NCBI GenBank assembly: GCA_020629335.1
Contig: JAHDDN010000012.1
Coordinates: forward strand, 1 to 30,685
Reading direction: 5' to 3'
From: Chitinophagales bacterium
GTDB taxonomy: Bacteria > Bacteroidota > Bacteroidia > Chitinophagales > UBA2359
Length of the DNA stretch: 30,685 bases
The notes beneath the pieces were generated by a model, which was given only the letters and a program-made list of their open reading frames with translations, had not been told where the DNA came from and ran no database searches. Position 1 is the first letter of the stretch. The number at the start of each line of letters is the position of its first letter. Both the position numbers and the translations under genes were made by a program. Positions 15,708 to 25,621 of this stretch are shown here, piece after piece.

Positions 15708-18185
15708 TTATGCGCTGCATGATTCGCAATCTGGATCGTCTATTGAGCAGATTTTCTTGACTGCGGCTAATTCTTCTGCGCTGGTGGTTGTAAGAACTGG
15801 GCTATTTACTTGCTTAGTGGCTACAGCTTCTGCTACAGTAGCTGTTTCTTGGACCATTGCTGGTTCTGCGGCTGATTTTTTGTAGAAGCTACGACCGCTT
15901 CCGCTATTAGCTTCGGCGAGGTGAGCGGCATCGACTGTGAATTTAATTGGATCGACGGCGGCTCTTGAACGTAGGTAGTACATGCCTGTTTTTAGGCCTT
16001 TTTCCCATGAATAGAAGTGCATGGAAGATAGTTTCTTGTAGTTGGCATCTTGGACGAATACATTGAGACTTTGGCTTTGGCAGATGAATGCGCCTCGATC
16101 GGCGGCCATGTCAATGACGTTTCTTTGCTTGATTTCCCAAGATGTTTTGTAGAGTTCTTTTAGCTTGTCTGGAATGCCCTCTATGTGTTGGATGGAGCCA
16201 TTATTAGCGATGAGCATGCTTTTCATCTTATCGTCCCAAAGGCCGAGTTTGATGAGGTCTTTTAATAGGTGTTTGTTGATGACTACGAATTCTCCTGAGA
16301 GTACTCTTCTTGTGTAGATATTAGAGGTATATGGTTCGAAGCATTCGTTATTGCCTAGGATTTGTGAAGTGGAAGCGGTAGGCATAGGTGCTAAAAGCAA
16401 ACTATTGCGCACTCCATTTTCTTTGATTTCGGCTCTTAATGTTTCCCAATCCCATCTATTAGATGGTTCTACATTCCACATATCGAATTGGAAGATGCCT
16501 TTACTGATTGGTGAGCCTTCGTAGGTTTCGTAGGCTCCGTCTTTTTTGGCGATGTCCTTAGAGGCAGTCAATGCTGCAAAGTAGATCGTTTCAAAGATGT
16601 CTTTATTGAGTTGCTTGGCTTCATCGCTTTCAAAAGGGAAACGCATCAGTAGGAAGGCATCAGCGAGTCCTTGAACGCCTATACCGATTGGTCGGTGTCT
16701 GAAGTTAGAAGTTTCGGCTTCTTTTACTGGATAGTAATTGATGTCGATTACTTTATTCAGGTTTTCGGTAACGGTATAGGCAATATCGTATAGCTTTTCG
16801 AAATCGAACTCTTCATCTTTTACGAATTTAGGTAATGCTATAGAAGCTAGATTACAAACTGCTACTTCATCTTTAGAAGTGTACTCCATAATTTCAGTAC
16901 AGAGGTTACTGGAGCGAATAGTTCCTAAGTTTTTCTGATTTGATTTTTTATTGGCCGCATCCTTATACAACATATAAGGGGTACCTGTTTCGATTTGAGA
17001 ATCTAAGATTGCGAACCAAAGTTTTTGGGCATCAATTTGTTTTTTGAATTTGCCTTCCTCTTCGTATTTCGCATACAATTCTTCAAATTCCTCTCCATAT
17101 GCATCGTATAAGTCTGGCGATTCATTTGGGCAGAAAAGCGACCATTTTTCATTGGCTTTCACTCGTTTCATGAAAAGGTCTGGTATCCAAAGGGCGTAGA
17201 ATAAATCTCTAGCTCTTTGTTCTTCTTTACCGTGATTTTTCTTGAGTTCTAAGAATTCGAATACATCTGCATGCCATGGTTCGAGATAAACGGCAAAGGC
17301 GCCTTTACGCTTTCCGCCTCCTTGATCTACGTAGCGAGCGGTATCATTGAATACTTTCAACATAGGTACGATCCCATTAGACGATCCACCTGTTCCTTTG
17401 ATATAGCTACCATGTGCTCTAATATTGTGAATGCTTAGTCCTACGCCACCTGCATTTTTTGAAATCATGGCGCACTGCTTCAATGTATCATAGATGCCTG
17501 TCAGGGAATCGTCTTGAACTGTCAATAAAAAGCAGCTACTTAATTGAGGTTTGCAAGTTCCTGCATTGAATAAGGTAGGTGTGGCATGAATGAACCACTT
17601 TTCGCTCATTAAGTTGTAGGTTTTGATTGCGCTCTCAATATCATTTCCATGTATTCCTACAGCGACTCTTAAGAACATGTGCTGGGGTCTTTCTACGACT
17701 TCTCCATGCATACGTAATAGGTAAGATCTTTCTAAGGTTTTAAAGCCGAAGAAGTCGAACCAATAATCTCTGTCGAATATGATAGCAGAGTCTAGCAAAT
17801 CTTTATTTTCCATGATAATATTGTAGGTATTATCAGAGATCAATGGTGCTGGATCGCCAGTTTTGGGATCGACATAGGCATGCAAAGCAGCCATTGTTTT
17901 AGAGAATGACTTCTCTGTATTCTTGTGTAAATTAGATACAGCGATTCGAGCGGCTAATATGGCAAAATCTGGATGACGTGTCGTCATAGAGGCTGCTGTT
18001 TCTGCGGCTAAGTTATCTAGCTGAGTAGTAGTTACACCATCAAATATCCCCTCAATTACTTTTTGAGCGACCATGAGGGAATTGACATATTGCGGATTAA
18101 GGCCATAGCATAGTTTATTAACACGCGCTGTGATTTTATCAAAACTAACGGCTTCTTTTTTGCCGCTTCTTTTAATTACGTACAT
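15708..18185 (-). CDS. nrdA: Ribonucleoside-diphosphate reductase, alpha subunit (class Ia)
   Basis: NrdA carries the active site that reduces ribonucleoside diphosphates to deoxy forms, using a radical generated on NrdB. With the start at 18185 it has 825 residues. An ATP-cone comes first (about 1-90, [24 protein letters not shown]), so allosteric control of overall activity by ATP/dATP is likely. The catalytic residues are N427, C429 and E431 in NLCTEI, with the redox pair C218 and C444. The tyrosine pair in GMYYLRSR relays the radical. A linker rich in Ala, Thr and Val leads to the C-terminal CESC that regenerates the active site. A start 33 codons upstream is in frame but precedes the conserved ATP-cone. 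It lies 161 bp after nrdB. Confidence 0.96.
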   Translation of the reverse strand: MYVIKRSGKKEAVSFDKITARVNKLCYGLNPQYVNSLMVAQKVIEGIFDGVTTTQLDNLAAETAASMTTRHPDFAILAARIAVSNLHKNTEKSFSKTMAALHAYVDPKTGDPAPLISDNTYNIIMENKDLLDSAIIFDRDYWFDFFGFKTLERSYLLRMHGEVVERPQHMFLRVAVGIHGNDIESAIKTYNLMSEKWFIHATPTLFNAGTCKPQLSSCFLLTVQDDSLTGIYDTLKQCAMISKNAGGVGLSIHNIRAHGSYIKGTGGSSNGIVPMLKVFNDTARYVDQGGGKRKGAFAVYLEPWHADVFEFLELKKNHGKEEQRARDLFYALWIPDLFMKRVKANEKWSLFCPNESPDLYDAYGEEFEELYAKYEEEGKFKKQIDAQKLWFAILDSQIETGTPYMLYKDAANKKSNQKNLGTIRSSNLCTEIMEYTSKDEVAVCNLASIALPKFVKDEEFDFEKLYDIAYTVTENLNKVIDINYYPVKEAETSNFRHRPIGIGVQGLADAFLLMRFPFESDEAKQLNKDIFETIYFAALTASKDIAKKDGAYETYEGSPISKGIFQFDMWNVEPSNRWDWETLRAEIKENGVRNSLLLAPMPTASTSQILGNNECFEPYTSNIYTRRVLSGEFVVINKHLLKDLIKLGLWDDKMKSMLIANNGSIQHIEGIPDKLKELYKTSWEIKQRNVIDMAADRGAFICQSQSLNVFVQDANYKKLSSMHFYSWEKGLKTGMYYLRSRAAVDPIKFTVDAAHLAEANSGSGRSFYKKSAAEPAMVQETATVAEAVATKQVNSPVLTTTSAEELAAVKKICSIDDPDCESCSA

Positions 18186-18304
18186 AGGGAATGGAGATTT
18201 AATGGGTGAAATTAATGATGTTAATTCATAACAGACTTTACCTATAGATAAACCATAGGGTAAATGTATGTTAGATAAAGTCACAGCTGTATAGGGACAC
18301 TATA

Positions 18305-18341
18305 AACTGCTTAAATTTGGTTAGTGTGTATTAAGGCAGTT
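18305..18341 (-). repeat. Imperfect hairpin between nrdB and nrdA
   Basis: AACTGCTTAA (18305-18314) pairs with TTAAGGCAGTT (18331-18341) with one bulged base. It is just downstream of the nrdB stop and could act in attenuation or RNA processing to set the NrdB:NrdA ratio. No T-run follows, so termination is not implied. Confidence 0.4.
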
Positions 18342-18346
18342 AAACA

Positions 18347-19321
18347 TTAGAAGTCTTCATCAAGTGAGAAGGCACGATTTTCTTTTTCTGTCATGACGCC
18401 AGATTTTTGATAATCGCCTACCCGTTTCTCAAAGAAATTAGCTTTTCCTTGAATACTGATGAGTTCCATCCATGGGAATGGGTTGGCCGTATTATAAGCT
18501 TTTTCGCAGCCTAAGGCTACTAAGAGACGATCGGCAACAAACTCAATATATTCGCTCATTAGGTTAGCGTTCATACCTATTAGGGAGACTGGCAATGCGT
18601 CAGTTACAAATTCTTGTTCAAAAACTACTGCATCGCAAATAATTTGTGTTACTTCTGCTTTATCTAATTTTTCAACTAGCATGGAATAGAGTAGGCATGC
18701 AAAATCACAATGTAAGCCTTCATCACGGCTTATTAATTCATTAGAAAAACATAATCCTGGCATTAAGCCACGTTTCTTCAACCAAAATATGGAACAGAAG
18801 CTACCTGAGAAGAAAATTCCTTCTACTGCTGCAAATGCGATTAGGCGATGAGCAAATGAAGGAGCATTGTCTATCCATTTGAGTGCCCACTCTGCTTTTT
18901 TCTTAACACAAGGGACCGTTTCATAAGCATTGAAGAGATGATTTCTCTCTACGATATCTTTAATATAGGTATCAATGAGTAAGCTATAGGTTTCTGCGTG
19001 AATGTTTTCGATAGCGATTTGGAACCCATAAAAACATCTAGCTTCTGGAATTTGCACATCTTGCATAAAATTCACGACTAAATTTTCATTAACAATACCA
19101 TCACTGGCAGCGAAGAAAGCTAAGACATGCTTTATAAAATGTTTTTCATCATCGGTTAGGGATTCCCAATCATTTAGGTCTTGAGAGAGATCAATTTCTT
19201 CTGCTGTCCAGAAGCTTGCTTCATGTTGCTTGTACATTTTCCATATTTCATCGTATTTAATAGGGAATAGTACAAAGCGATCTTTGTTTTCTTGTAATAT
19301 AGGTTCGATGCTATTAGCCAT
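18347..19321 (-). CDS. nrdB: Ribonucleoside-diphosphate reductase, beta subunit (class Ia)
   Basis: NrdB houses the di-iron centre and tyrosyl radical that drive NrdA. The 324 residues closely resemble the eukaryotic R2 type. Visible ligands are D44 (EEIDLSQD), E105 and H108 (ENIHAE), E167 (VEGIFFSG), and E201 and H204 ([10 protein letters not shown]). The radical tyrosine is Y112, four residues after H108. The C-terminal tail ([10 protein letters not shown]) should dock on NrdA. The ATG start is clear. It is upstream of nrdA in what looks like a two-gene operon. An inverted pair of DnaA-box-like sites lies about 160-180 bp upstream. Confidence 0.97.
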   Translation of the reverse strand: MANSIEPILQENKDRFVLFPIKYDEIWKMYKQHEASFWTAEEIDLSQDLNDWESLTDDEKHFIKHVLAFFAASDGIVNENLVVNFMQDVQIPEARCFYGFQIAIENIHAETYSLLIDTYIKDIVERNHLFNAYETVPCVKKKAEWALKWIDNAPSFAHRLIAFAAVEGIFFSGSFCSIFWLKKRGLMPGLCFSNELISRDEGLHCDFACLLYSMLVEKLDKAEVTQIICDAVVFEQEFVTDALPVSLIGMNANLMSEYIEFVADRLLVALGCEKAYNTANPFPWMELISIQGKANFFEKRVGDYQKSGVMTEKENRAFSLDEDF

Positions 19322-19821
19322 AATTGTATTAAGATTTAGAAATTAAGTTAAGGTATTGATCAAAAGAAAAATTATTACACACCACTTTGAAAGGGGAGGT
19401 AAAGATAGGTATGAAAGAAAATCAATTCCTTGTTGAAGTGACGCTAATATAAGGGCATTATCTGGAAAACAAAACCTCACTTTTCCACAAGGTGTGCATA
19501 ACTTTTTAAACCCTTGATTATCTGTTTGATTTTAGGTCAAAGTTTTTGAAATAAGTAAAAATATAATGTGTGTGTACTGAAATTTAGGCGGTAAAAACCA
19601 ACAAACAATGTTTGAACACAATTAAAAATTCAACACAAAACATATAAAAATAAACAGATAAATCAAAAAAATACGGCTTAAATGTTTAATTATCAAATTT
19701 TTGAGACAAAAAATATCTTGTAGATTTATTTTTATATAGATATAAGGGCTACATAATAGGCGCCACTAACTAAAGATAAGCACTCAATCCAAAATATTAG
19801 ACAGTATTTTTTTTCATATTT
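19322..19821. other. Gene-free stretch upstream of nrdB
   Basis: These 500 AT-rich bases separate glpD from nrdB, both on the minus strand, and hold no convincing gene. They contain the DnaA-box pair at 19481-19501. No exact TAnnTTTG box and no clear NrdR box pair were found by eye, so the nrdB promoter is not identified. Confidence 0.6.
19481..19501. promoter_or_regulatory. Inverted pair of DnaA-box-like sites upstream of nrdB
   Basis: TTTTCCACA (19481-19489, plus strand) and TTATGCACA (19501-19493, minus strand) are separated by three bases. The second fits the DnaA box TTATNCACA exactly, and the first differs at one position. In Escherichia coli DnaA boxes control nrdAB, so a role in coupling dNTP supply to replication is plausible here. 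Confidence 0.5.
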
Positions 19822-21489
19822 TTAAAAATCCAGTACCGCTTTATACTCTTTTTCAAACTCTTCCAAATCTTTCATTTTTTGTTCGGAACTCCAATCAAAT
19901 AAAAGCGCTATTTCATCTAATAAAAAGGGATAAATTTTGGCCAGATTCTCTCGGTCAAAATACAAGCGTCCAGTTCGTCGAATTAAAAAATCAGAAAGGC
20001 AATTAACCATCTCATGTTCAATTCCATACCTTAATTCGGCTAGTAATAGTTTTTGCTCTATAGAGTCCGCTCGTTCTCGATCTATGTCATTAATAGAGGC
20101 TACAATTGTGGCAGTGTTACAGCCGTATTTATAGAATAATTCTTTCAGTTGTTCATGGCTTAGGCCTAAGTGATGATAGTTTTTGAATAGATCTTCAATA
20201 AATTGAGCGGGGTGATTTGTGGCTTCATCCTCGCTGCCAGAAAAGCGAATATTTTCAGTTTCACTTAATTCAATACTATGCCCGAACTGCTTTCTCAATT
20301 CTACGATTACTTGATCCACTACCCTTTCAGCCATTTTTCTAAACCCAGTCAATTTTCCACCAGCAATAGAAATTAGGCCAGTCTCTGAGTTAAATATTTC
20401 ATCTTTACGAGAGAGTTCGGACGGATCTTTTCCTTCTTCATGTATCAGTGGTCTTAAGCCTGACCATGAAGACACCACATCTTCTTTACTTAATTCAATT
20501 TGAGGAAAAATGAAATTAACTGCTGATAATAGGTAGTCTACATCTGCTTGGCTTATATCAGGGCGCTCCAACTGATTTTCATAGAAGGTATCTGTCGTTC
20601 CAATGTAGGTTACCTTAGCTCTCGGAATTGCGAAAATCATTCGGTTATCTCCATTCACATCGAAATAACAAAGTTGATTGATCGGTAATTTTTCATGGGG
20701 AACAACGATATGTACACCTTTGGTCAATTTCAGGTGTTTTCCTTTAAGAGATTTATCTTTTTCTCTTAAAGTATCTACCCAAGGCCCACATGCATTAACG
20801 ATAGTTTTACCATATATGGAATAAGTCTGTTCTAAAAAGGCATCCCTTACTTTTACACCTATCACCTTTTGATTCAAGTCATATAAAAACTCTTCTGCCT
20901 CTGTATAATTAATGCTTTGAGCACCAAAGCTAGCTGCTGTCTTGATCGCTTCTATCACTAGGCGAGCATCATCAGTCATATATTCATAGTATTTCCCTGC
21001 TCCTTCAACTACCTCTTCATTCAATAAGGGTTCAATTGCGAGCACCTCTTCTTTGCTTAGCATTTCCCTACGTTCTTCCCGTTTCACTCCAGCTAATAAG
21101 TCGTAAACATATAAGCCTACAGAAGTAGAATTGCCTCCTAAGGAGCCATTCTCAATAATCGGTAAAATTAACTGTTTGGGGTGTACTAAGTGAGGGACAT
21201 TTTGATGTAGGATGGCTCTTTCTCTACCCACCTCCCGAACCAATCCTATTTCTAATTGCTTAAGGTATCTTAATCCACCATGAATAAGCTTTGTTGATCG
21301 GCTACTAGTACCAGCACCAAAGTCTTGTTTTTCAATAACACAACACTTTAGGCCTCTGGATGCAGCATCCAATGCTATACCTGCTCCAGTGATACCTCCT
21401 CCCACAATAACTAAATCATAGTATCGAGATTGGAGTTTTTCTACAATCGAAGCTCGATCAAAGCTTGATAAAGAAGCTTTCTTTTTCAT
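19822..21489 (-). CDS. glpD: Glycerol-3-phosphate dehydrogenase (FAD, respiratory)
   Basis: GlpD oxidises glycerol-3-phosphate to dihydroxyacetone phosphate at the inner membrane and passes electrons to quinone. The 555 residues start with an FAD-binding Rossmann fold, VIVGGGITGAGIAL (about 27-40), followed by GTSSRSTKLIHGGLRYL (60-76), a hallmark of this family. Further signatures are ACGPWVDTL and IAGGKLTGFRKMAE near 380-395, the C-terminal part of the FAD site. A helical C-terminal domain (about 400-555) completes it. No glpK or glpF is adjacent. It is transcribed alone from the minus strand, 118 bp after a DUF5606 gene, with no recognised promoter box. Confidence 0.95.
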   Translation of the reverse strand: MKKKASLSSFDRASIVEKLQSRYYDLVIVGGGITGAGIALDAASRGLKCCVIEKQDFGAGTSSRSTKLIHGGLRYLKQLEIGLVREVGRERAILHQNVPHLVHPKQLILPIIENGSLGGNSTSVGLYVYDLLAGVKREERREMLSKEEVLAIEPLLNEEVVEGAGKYYEYMTDDARLVIEAIKTAASFGAQSINYTEAEEFLYDLNQKVIGVKVRDAFLEQTYSIYGKTIVNACGPWVDTLREKDKSLKGKHLKLTKGVHIVVPHEKLPINQLCYFDVNGDNRMIFAIPRAKVTYIGTTDTFYENQLERPDISQADVDYLLSAVNFIFPQIELSKEDVVSSWSGLRPLIHEEGKDPSELSRKDEIFNSETGLISIAGGKLTGFRKMAERVVDQVIVELRKQFGHSIELSETENIRFSGSEDEATNHPAQFIEDLFKNYHHLGLSHEQLKELFYKYGCNTATIVASINDIDRERADSIEQKLLLAELRYGIEHEMVNCLSDFLIRRTGRLYFDRENLAKIYPFLLDEIALLFDWSSEQKMKDLEEFEKEYKAVLDF

Positions 21490-21607
21490 TATGTACTATT
21501 ATTGGGATTTTAAGTGCCTTGTTCAGCATAAAATTGATCTAATCAGGAAATTTTGATTATTTACATTCAGGTACTTAAAGCAATAAAATTTTTATTTCAA
21601 CATCCCT

Positions 21608-22039
21608 TTATTCTGCTTGATCTTCTTCCGCTACTGCCTCTTCTTCTCTGGCATGAATCAGATCTAATGGCTTTAAAATATTGTACCACTTAACGATCTT
21701 TTTAATATCGCTTGTGTACACTTGATTTTCATCGTGTGAGGGAGCTATTTCTTTAAAAAAGTTTCTCAAGCTCTCTTTATCACCTTTAGGATCAACAATT
21801 GCTTTGCCGCCTTCCTCTTCTTCTTTCATTTTAAGTAATACATCTCTAAGCATCAGAGGTTCTTCTTCTGTAGAATAAATAGAAATGGTTTCTAATGGAG
21901 AAAAATCATATTTTCTACCTGAAACAAACTGTGTCTTTTTTGATTCCAACGATTTTACAATCATACCATTACTCTTTTGATTGAGTAGATAGTATAAGCC
22001 TGGCATTCCGCTTATTGATATTATTTTAGTAAATTCCAT
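21608..22039 (-). CDS. DUF5606 domain protein
   Basis: The 143-residue protein starts MEFTKIISISGMPGLYYLL, followed by VKSLESKKTQFVSGRKYDFSPLETISIYSTEEE and a NQVYTSDIKKIVKWYNIL segment (about 105-122). These match the DUF5606 proteins of Bacteroidota, for which I know no function. The N-terminal half looks like a small beta domain, and the last 15 residues are acidic. It is soluble, with no signal peptide. It has its own good promoter, which overlaps the end of the sulP gene. Confidence 0.82.
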   Translation of the reverse strand: MEFTKIISISGMPGLYYLLNQKSNGMIVKSLESKKTQFVSGRKYDFSPLETISIYSTEEEPLMLRDVLLKMKEEEEGGKAIVDPKGDKESLRNFFKEIAPSHDENQVYTSDIKKIVKWYNILKPLDLIHAREEEAVAEEDQAE

Positions 22040-22059
22040 ATTTATATTTTTTTCAGTTG

Positions 22060-22089
22060 CAAAAGTAGTGTAAGTAATGATAAAATCAA
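22060..22089 (-). promoter_or_regulatory. Promoter of the DUF5606 gene
   Basis: On the minus strand TTG (22089-22087), a 19-bp spacer and TACTTTTG (22067-22060) match the Bacteroidota consensus. The -33 box overlaps the sulP stop codon. The leader would be about 14 nt. Confidence 0.6.
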
Positions 22090-23900
22090 CTAAGTTGTTC
22101 CAACTTTTTTGCTTTACACTCTATAAAAATTCGAGCTTTGCAGCTTTTACAAACGTCTTCATCCAATTGTTGATAAATAGCTGCTATGGCATCCTTCTTA
22201 CTTAGGAAAAAATTATCCTTTCCTATCGTTTGCCAATAATTTCCTTTTTTAATGTACTTAAATGCATTTTTTCGTAAACCAGAAAAAAAGAGTTGACCTC
22301 CTCTATCTCTCCAATTGTTCGCTTCTTGAACCAATAATTCCAAACCTGAAATATCAATTTGATTGATACCATTGCCAATAATCAGTAAATTTTTATGCTC
22401 ATTATTCGCTCTAATTTCACTAAATACATTAGCGATATGACTTACTGCTCCAAAATATAGAGACCCATCAATACGAATCACCTTCAACTGAGGACATTCA
22501 TGTACTTTGAAACGCTCAATATTAACAAACTTTTGATTCGGCAATTGAGGATTCGGGGCTATTATTGCTACACGTGGTTGTGAAGTTTTTTGCAAATAGA
22601 ATACCAATGATAAGATCACCCCTGAATAAATTGCCAGCTCTAAAGATAAAAAGAGCGTTGCAAATAAGGTTGATAACAAGACTACCGCTTCAGATTTGCT
22701 TGTAGCGATAATCATTTTGATCGAGTTCCACTTTAATAACTGCCAAGCTACTAATAGAATCACTCCACCAAGTGAAGCATAGGGCAAGTAAGCTGCTAAA
22801 GGCGTAATATATAAAATAGCAATGGTTAAGAAGATAGCTGCAAAAATAGCTGCTAAGGGTGTTCTCGCTCCGCTCTCCGTATTAATTGCTGTACGTGTGA
22901 AAGAACCCGTTCCTGCATAGCCTGAGAAGAAGCTAGCTACTATATTAGACATGCCTTGACCAAAAAACTCTTGATTATTATTGATATTTTGTTTGCTTTG
23001 GATGCCTACTGCTTGTGCTATAGAAACTGCTTGTATCAATCCTAATAAAGCCACTGCAAAAGCTGGGCTAGAGAGTTTGGACATCGTTTCCACTGATAAG
23101 TCAGGTATGGATAAAGGAGGTAAATGGCTTGGTAATTCTCCAATTAAAAGAATTCCCTTTTCTTTTGCGCCCCAATAGTAAGTTAGGAGGCTGGTACTGA
23201 TTAATGCTATCAATAGATTTGGCGAACGACGCCAAATTTTTTTAAGTACTACTGCAATAATAATTGTTAAAATTCCAATAGCGAATACATATTGATTGGT
23301 TTGTGGTAGTTGTTCAAAAATGCTATACCAGGTTGCAAAGAAGGAGCTTCCACTGGGTATTTCTATACCTAATACATCTTTCATTTGGCTGGTAGCGATG
23401 AGTATGGCTGCTCCAGCAGTAAATCCTGTTAGTACCGAACGAGATATAAAGTTAATCAATGCTCCTAAGCCCAAGAAACCTAATAATAACTGAAATCCCC
23501 CTACTAAGAAAGCCAAGGAAAATGCCAGTTGAATATATTCTGGTGTATTGATTTCTGCTAAAGGACTCAGCGCAGCAAACACCATTAAAGACAAGGGGGT
23601 GGTTGGGCCTGATATAAGATGATGTGAAGAGCCAAATATTGCTGCTACTATAGATATAACGATAGCTGAGTACAGTCCATACTCAGGTGGCAAGCCTGCA
23701 ATGATGGCAAAAGCAACCGATTGGGTTAGGAGAATGGTAGCTACTGTAATGCCTGCAATAAAGTCAGATTTAAGCGTATTTCGGTTGATAATTCTCCACC
23801 ATGATTTGGGTGGAAATAGATTTATATCAGTCTTAAATTTCAAATTTAATGGGTTTGTTGGATATTGATTTCGTGAAGCTGAATAACCCCACGAAATCAA
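22086..23900 (-). CDS. SulP family anion transporter with STAS domain
   Basis: This inner-membrane permease (604 residues) resembles SLC26/SulP transporters of sulfate, bicarbonate or other anions. After a polar N-terminus comes the family motif SDFIAGITVATILLTQSVAFAIIAGLPPEYGLYSA (45-79), split over two membrane segments. The membrane domain extends to about 440 with 10-14 segments. A C-terminal STAS domain (about 476-580) contains QIDISG. A cysteine-rich tail (C584, C587, C595) follows. There is no ATG before the conserved part; TTG at 23900 is the most plausible start. It begins 14 bp after serA on the same strand, so the pair is co-transcribed, though a functional link is not obvious. The substrate cannot be told. 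Confidence 0.88.
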   Translation of the reverse strand: MISWGYSASRNQYPTNPLNLKFKTDINLFPPKSWWRIINRNTLKSDFIAGITVATILLTQSVAFAIIAGLPPEYGLYSAIVISIVAAIFGSSHHLISGPTTPLSLMVFAALSPLAEINTPEYIQLAFSLAFLVGGFQLLLGFLGLGALINFISRSVLTGFTAGAAILIATSQMKDVLGIEIPSGSSFFATWYSIFEQLPQTNQYVFAIGILTIIIAVVLKKIWRRSPNLLIALISTSLLTYYWGAKEKGILLIGELPSHLPPLSIPDLSVETMSKLSSPAFAVALLGLIQAVSIAQAVGIQSKQNINNNQEFFGQGMSNIVASFFSGYAGTGSFTRTAINTESGARTPLAAIFAAIFLTIAILYITPLAAYLPYASLGGVILLVAWQLLKWNSIKMIIATSKSEAVVLLSTLFATLFLSLELAIYSGVILSLVFYLQKTSQPRVAIIAPNPQLPNQKFVNIERFKVHECPQLKVIRIDGSLYFGAVSHIANVFSEIRANNEHKNLLIIGNGINQIDISGLELLVQEANNWRDRGGQLFFSGLRKNAFKYIKKGNYWQTIGKDNFFLSKKDAIAAIYQQLDEDVCKSCKARIFIECKAKKLEQLS

Positions 23901-23914
23901 TAGTATAATGAGTC

Positions 23915-25153
23915 CTAAAATAAGATCCTTGCATTAATCGTATGCGGTACTTGTTTTAAGTCTTTTAGTGCTAGAGTATTGGAATCGTCTTCCTCTACAT
24001 CTAGTACAACGTATCCAATATGCTCATTAGTCTTTAAGTATTGACCTAATATATTAAGATTGTTCTTAGAGATATTGGAGTTAATGGCAGCCATAATACC
24101 TGGCTGATTATGATGTATGTGTAGGATTCGGTGAGTCGTTTTGTTTTGTTGGGTAGGTAAGTTGAGCGCTGGAACAGAGTGCGAACCAACGGTACTACCT
24201 TTATCCATATAGTTGATCAGTTTAGTGGATGCATCTAAGCCGATATTATATTGGGCTTCTTGTGTAGACCCTCCAATATGCGGCGTGAGAATGACATTGG
24301 GTTTATTACGCAAGGGTGTATCAAATGGATCTGCGTTAGACTTTGGCTCTGATGGATAAACGTCTACTGCTGCGCCTGCTATATGACCAGAATCTAATGC
24401 TGCGACTAAATCATCTATTACCACCACAGTTCCTCGACTTAAATTGATTAGCATACTGCCAGGCTTCATTTTAGCGATAGCTGCCGCATCTATCATTTCA
24501 TGTGTTTCTGAATCGGCAGGGACATGCAGCGTTAGGATGTCTGATTCTGCTAATAGCTCATCTATAGAGTCTTTGCTAACGGCATTGCCTAGTGGTAATT
24601 TAGGTTCTACATCGTAATAGATTACTTTTAGACCGAGTGCTTCAGCTAATACGGATACTTGTGAGCCTATATGACCGTAACCAACGATTCCCAGCGTCTT
24701 CCCTCTTAATTCATGGCTACCTTTTGCGGTTTTTAGCCATTCGCCTGCGTGGGCAGCTCTGTTTTTGTCGATAATACCTCTATATAGCATGATAGATTCT
24801 GCTATGACTAACTCTGCTACTGAACGGGTATTAGAATAAGGAGAATTAAAAACGGCAATGCCATCTTTAGTTGCTTTTAAAAGGTCTACTTGATTGGTTC
24901 CGATACAGAAACAACCAACAGCCCATAGTTTTTTGGCGTGCTGTAAGACTTCTTCGGTTAGCTTGGTTTTAGAGCGAATACCTATTAGGTGTACATCTTT
25001 AATTTTTTCGATTAGCTCTTCTTTGGGAAGGGCTGTTTTTAGTAGTTCTACATTCGTATAGCCTGCTTTTTCGAAGTTTTCTTTGGCTATAGGATGAATA
25101 TTCTCTAAGAGCAATACTTTGATTTTCTCTTTGGGGAATGATGTTTCTATCAT
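23915..25153 (-). CDS. serA: D-3-phosphoglycerate dehydrogenase
   Basis: SerA catalyses the first step of serine synthesis, oxidation of 3-phosphoglycerate with NAD+. The 412-residue form is of the E. coli type. The Rossmann motif GYGHIG is at 158-163. Catalytic residues are R240 (NLSRGTVV), E269 (YPSEP) and H292 (TPHIGGSTQEAQ). A C-terminal ACT domain (about 340-412, ILHIHHNQPGIMAAINSNIS) would bind serine for feedback inhibition. Other family marks are CFCIGTNQVDL (81-91) and FNSPYSNTRSVAELV. The ATG start lies just after a good promoter. sulP follows within 14 bp. Confidence 0.96.
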   Translation of the reverse strand: MIETSFPKEKIKVLLLENIHPIAKENFEKAGYTNVELLKTALPKEELIEKIKDVHLIGIRSKTKLTEEVLQHAKKLWAVGCFCIGTNQVDLLKATKDGIAVFNSPYSNTRSVAELVIAESIMLYRGIIDKNRAAHAGEWLKTAKGSHELRGKTLGIVGYGHIGSQVSVLAEALGLKVIYYDVEPKLPLGNAVSKDSIDELLAESDILTLHVPADSETHEMIDAAAIAKMKPGSMLINLSRGTVVVIDDLVAALDSGHIAGAAVDVYPSEPKSNADPFDTPLRNKPNVILTPHIGGSTQEAQYNIGLDASTKLINYMDKGSTVGSHSVPALNLPTQQNKTTHRILHIHHNQPGIMAAINSNISKNNLNILGQYLKTNEHIGYVVLDVEEDDSNTLALKDLKQVPHTINARILF

Positions 25154-25173
25154 GATTTGGATTTTTTAAGGCA

Positions 25174-25203
25174 CAAATGTAAGTAACTTCCTTGATAATC
25201 AAA
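25174..25203 (-). promoter_or_regulatory. serA promoter
   Basis: On the minus strand TTTG (25203-25200), an 18-bp spacer and TACATTTG (25181-25174) match both boxes. Transcription would start near 25167, about 13 nt before the ATG. It lies 50 bp beyond the end of repeat copy 6. Confidence 0.7.
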
Positions 25204-25252
25204 TTACTAAGGCATTGATTAATGCATAGATTGTGCCATTTTGGGTGGAAAT

Positions 25253-25480
25253 GCGTGAGGGATGGGAGCGGTATGTGGCGTGATGAAGTAGCTTACGGAA
25301 CTTAGCTGGACGTAGGCTGGCCCGCAGGGCAGACAAGTACGGCTTAGTGGAGTAGCTGCTGAATAGGCACATAAGAGCGGACAGCCCGACCATGCGCCTT
25401 CGGCGAATGATAAATGCGTAATGATGAATGATTAATTGGCTTGTGTTGCGCAATTGCCTTTGCGAGCGCATGGGCACGCC
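25253..25480 (-). repeat. Modular repeat, copy 6 (complete, short-arm type)
   Basis: Read on the minus strand, anchor 1 is GGCGTGCCC (25480-25472), followed by arms CCATGCGC/GCGCATGG (25390-25397 with 25466-25473) around a loop of about 68 nt. The loop contains AAGGCAATTGCGC, ATCATTCATCATTACGC and GCCGAAGGC. Anchor 2 (TCGGGCTGTCCGCT) is at 25389-25376. The second stem TATGTGGC (25272-25279) pairs with GGCACATA (25366-25373) except for one position. Anchor 3, CCGCTCCCATCCCTCACGC, is at 25271-25253. Short open frames through it are not considered coding. Confidence 0.88.
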
Positions 25481-25564
25481 ATAATAATGATGAATAATGA
25501 ATTATAAACAATGAAAAATTTGGCTTGCGCTGTGCTGTTGCCTTTGCGAGTGTATGGGCACGCC
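25481..25564 (-). repeat. Half-copy of the modular repeat (left module only)
   Basis: Starting with GGCGTGCCC (25564-25556) it follows copy 6 closely: CCATACACTCGCAAAGGCAA, then CGCAAGCCAA, then AT-rich ATTCATTATTCATCATTA. It stops where copy 6 begins. Anchors 2 and 3 are absent. The left modules are thus in tandem. Confidence 0.7.
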
Positions 25565-25569
25565 CAATT

Positions 25570-25621
25570 TAACTATGAATGATGAGCTATGAATAGTTTG
25601 GCTTGTGCTATACAATTTGCC
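25570..25621 (-). repeat. Second half-copy, abutting the porP stop codon
   Basis: AAGGCAAATTGTATAGC, then ACAAGCCAAAC and ATTCATAGCTCATCATTCAT correspond to the loop part of the left module without its anchor. It starts directly after the porP stop codon. It makes the third tandem left module. Confidence 0.55.

Noticed and set aside
19481..19501. Replication origin at the DnaA-box pair
   Set aside because: There are only two boxes, no dnaA, dnaN or gidA nearby, and no DnaA-box cluster; a regulatory role is the simpler reading.
25199..25477. 92-codon open frame on the minus strand
   Set aside because: It lies wholly in repeat copy 6 and its promoter-side flank.
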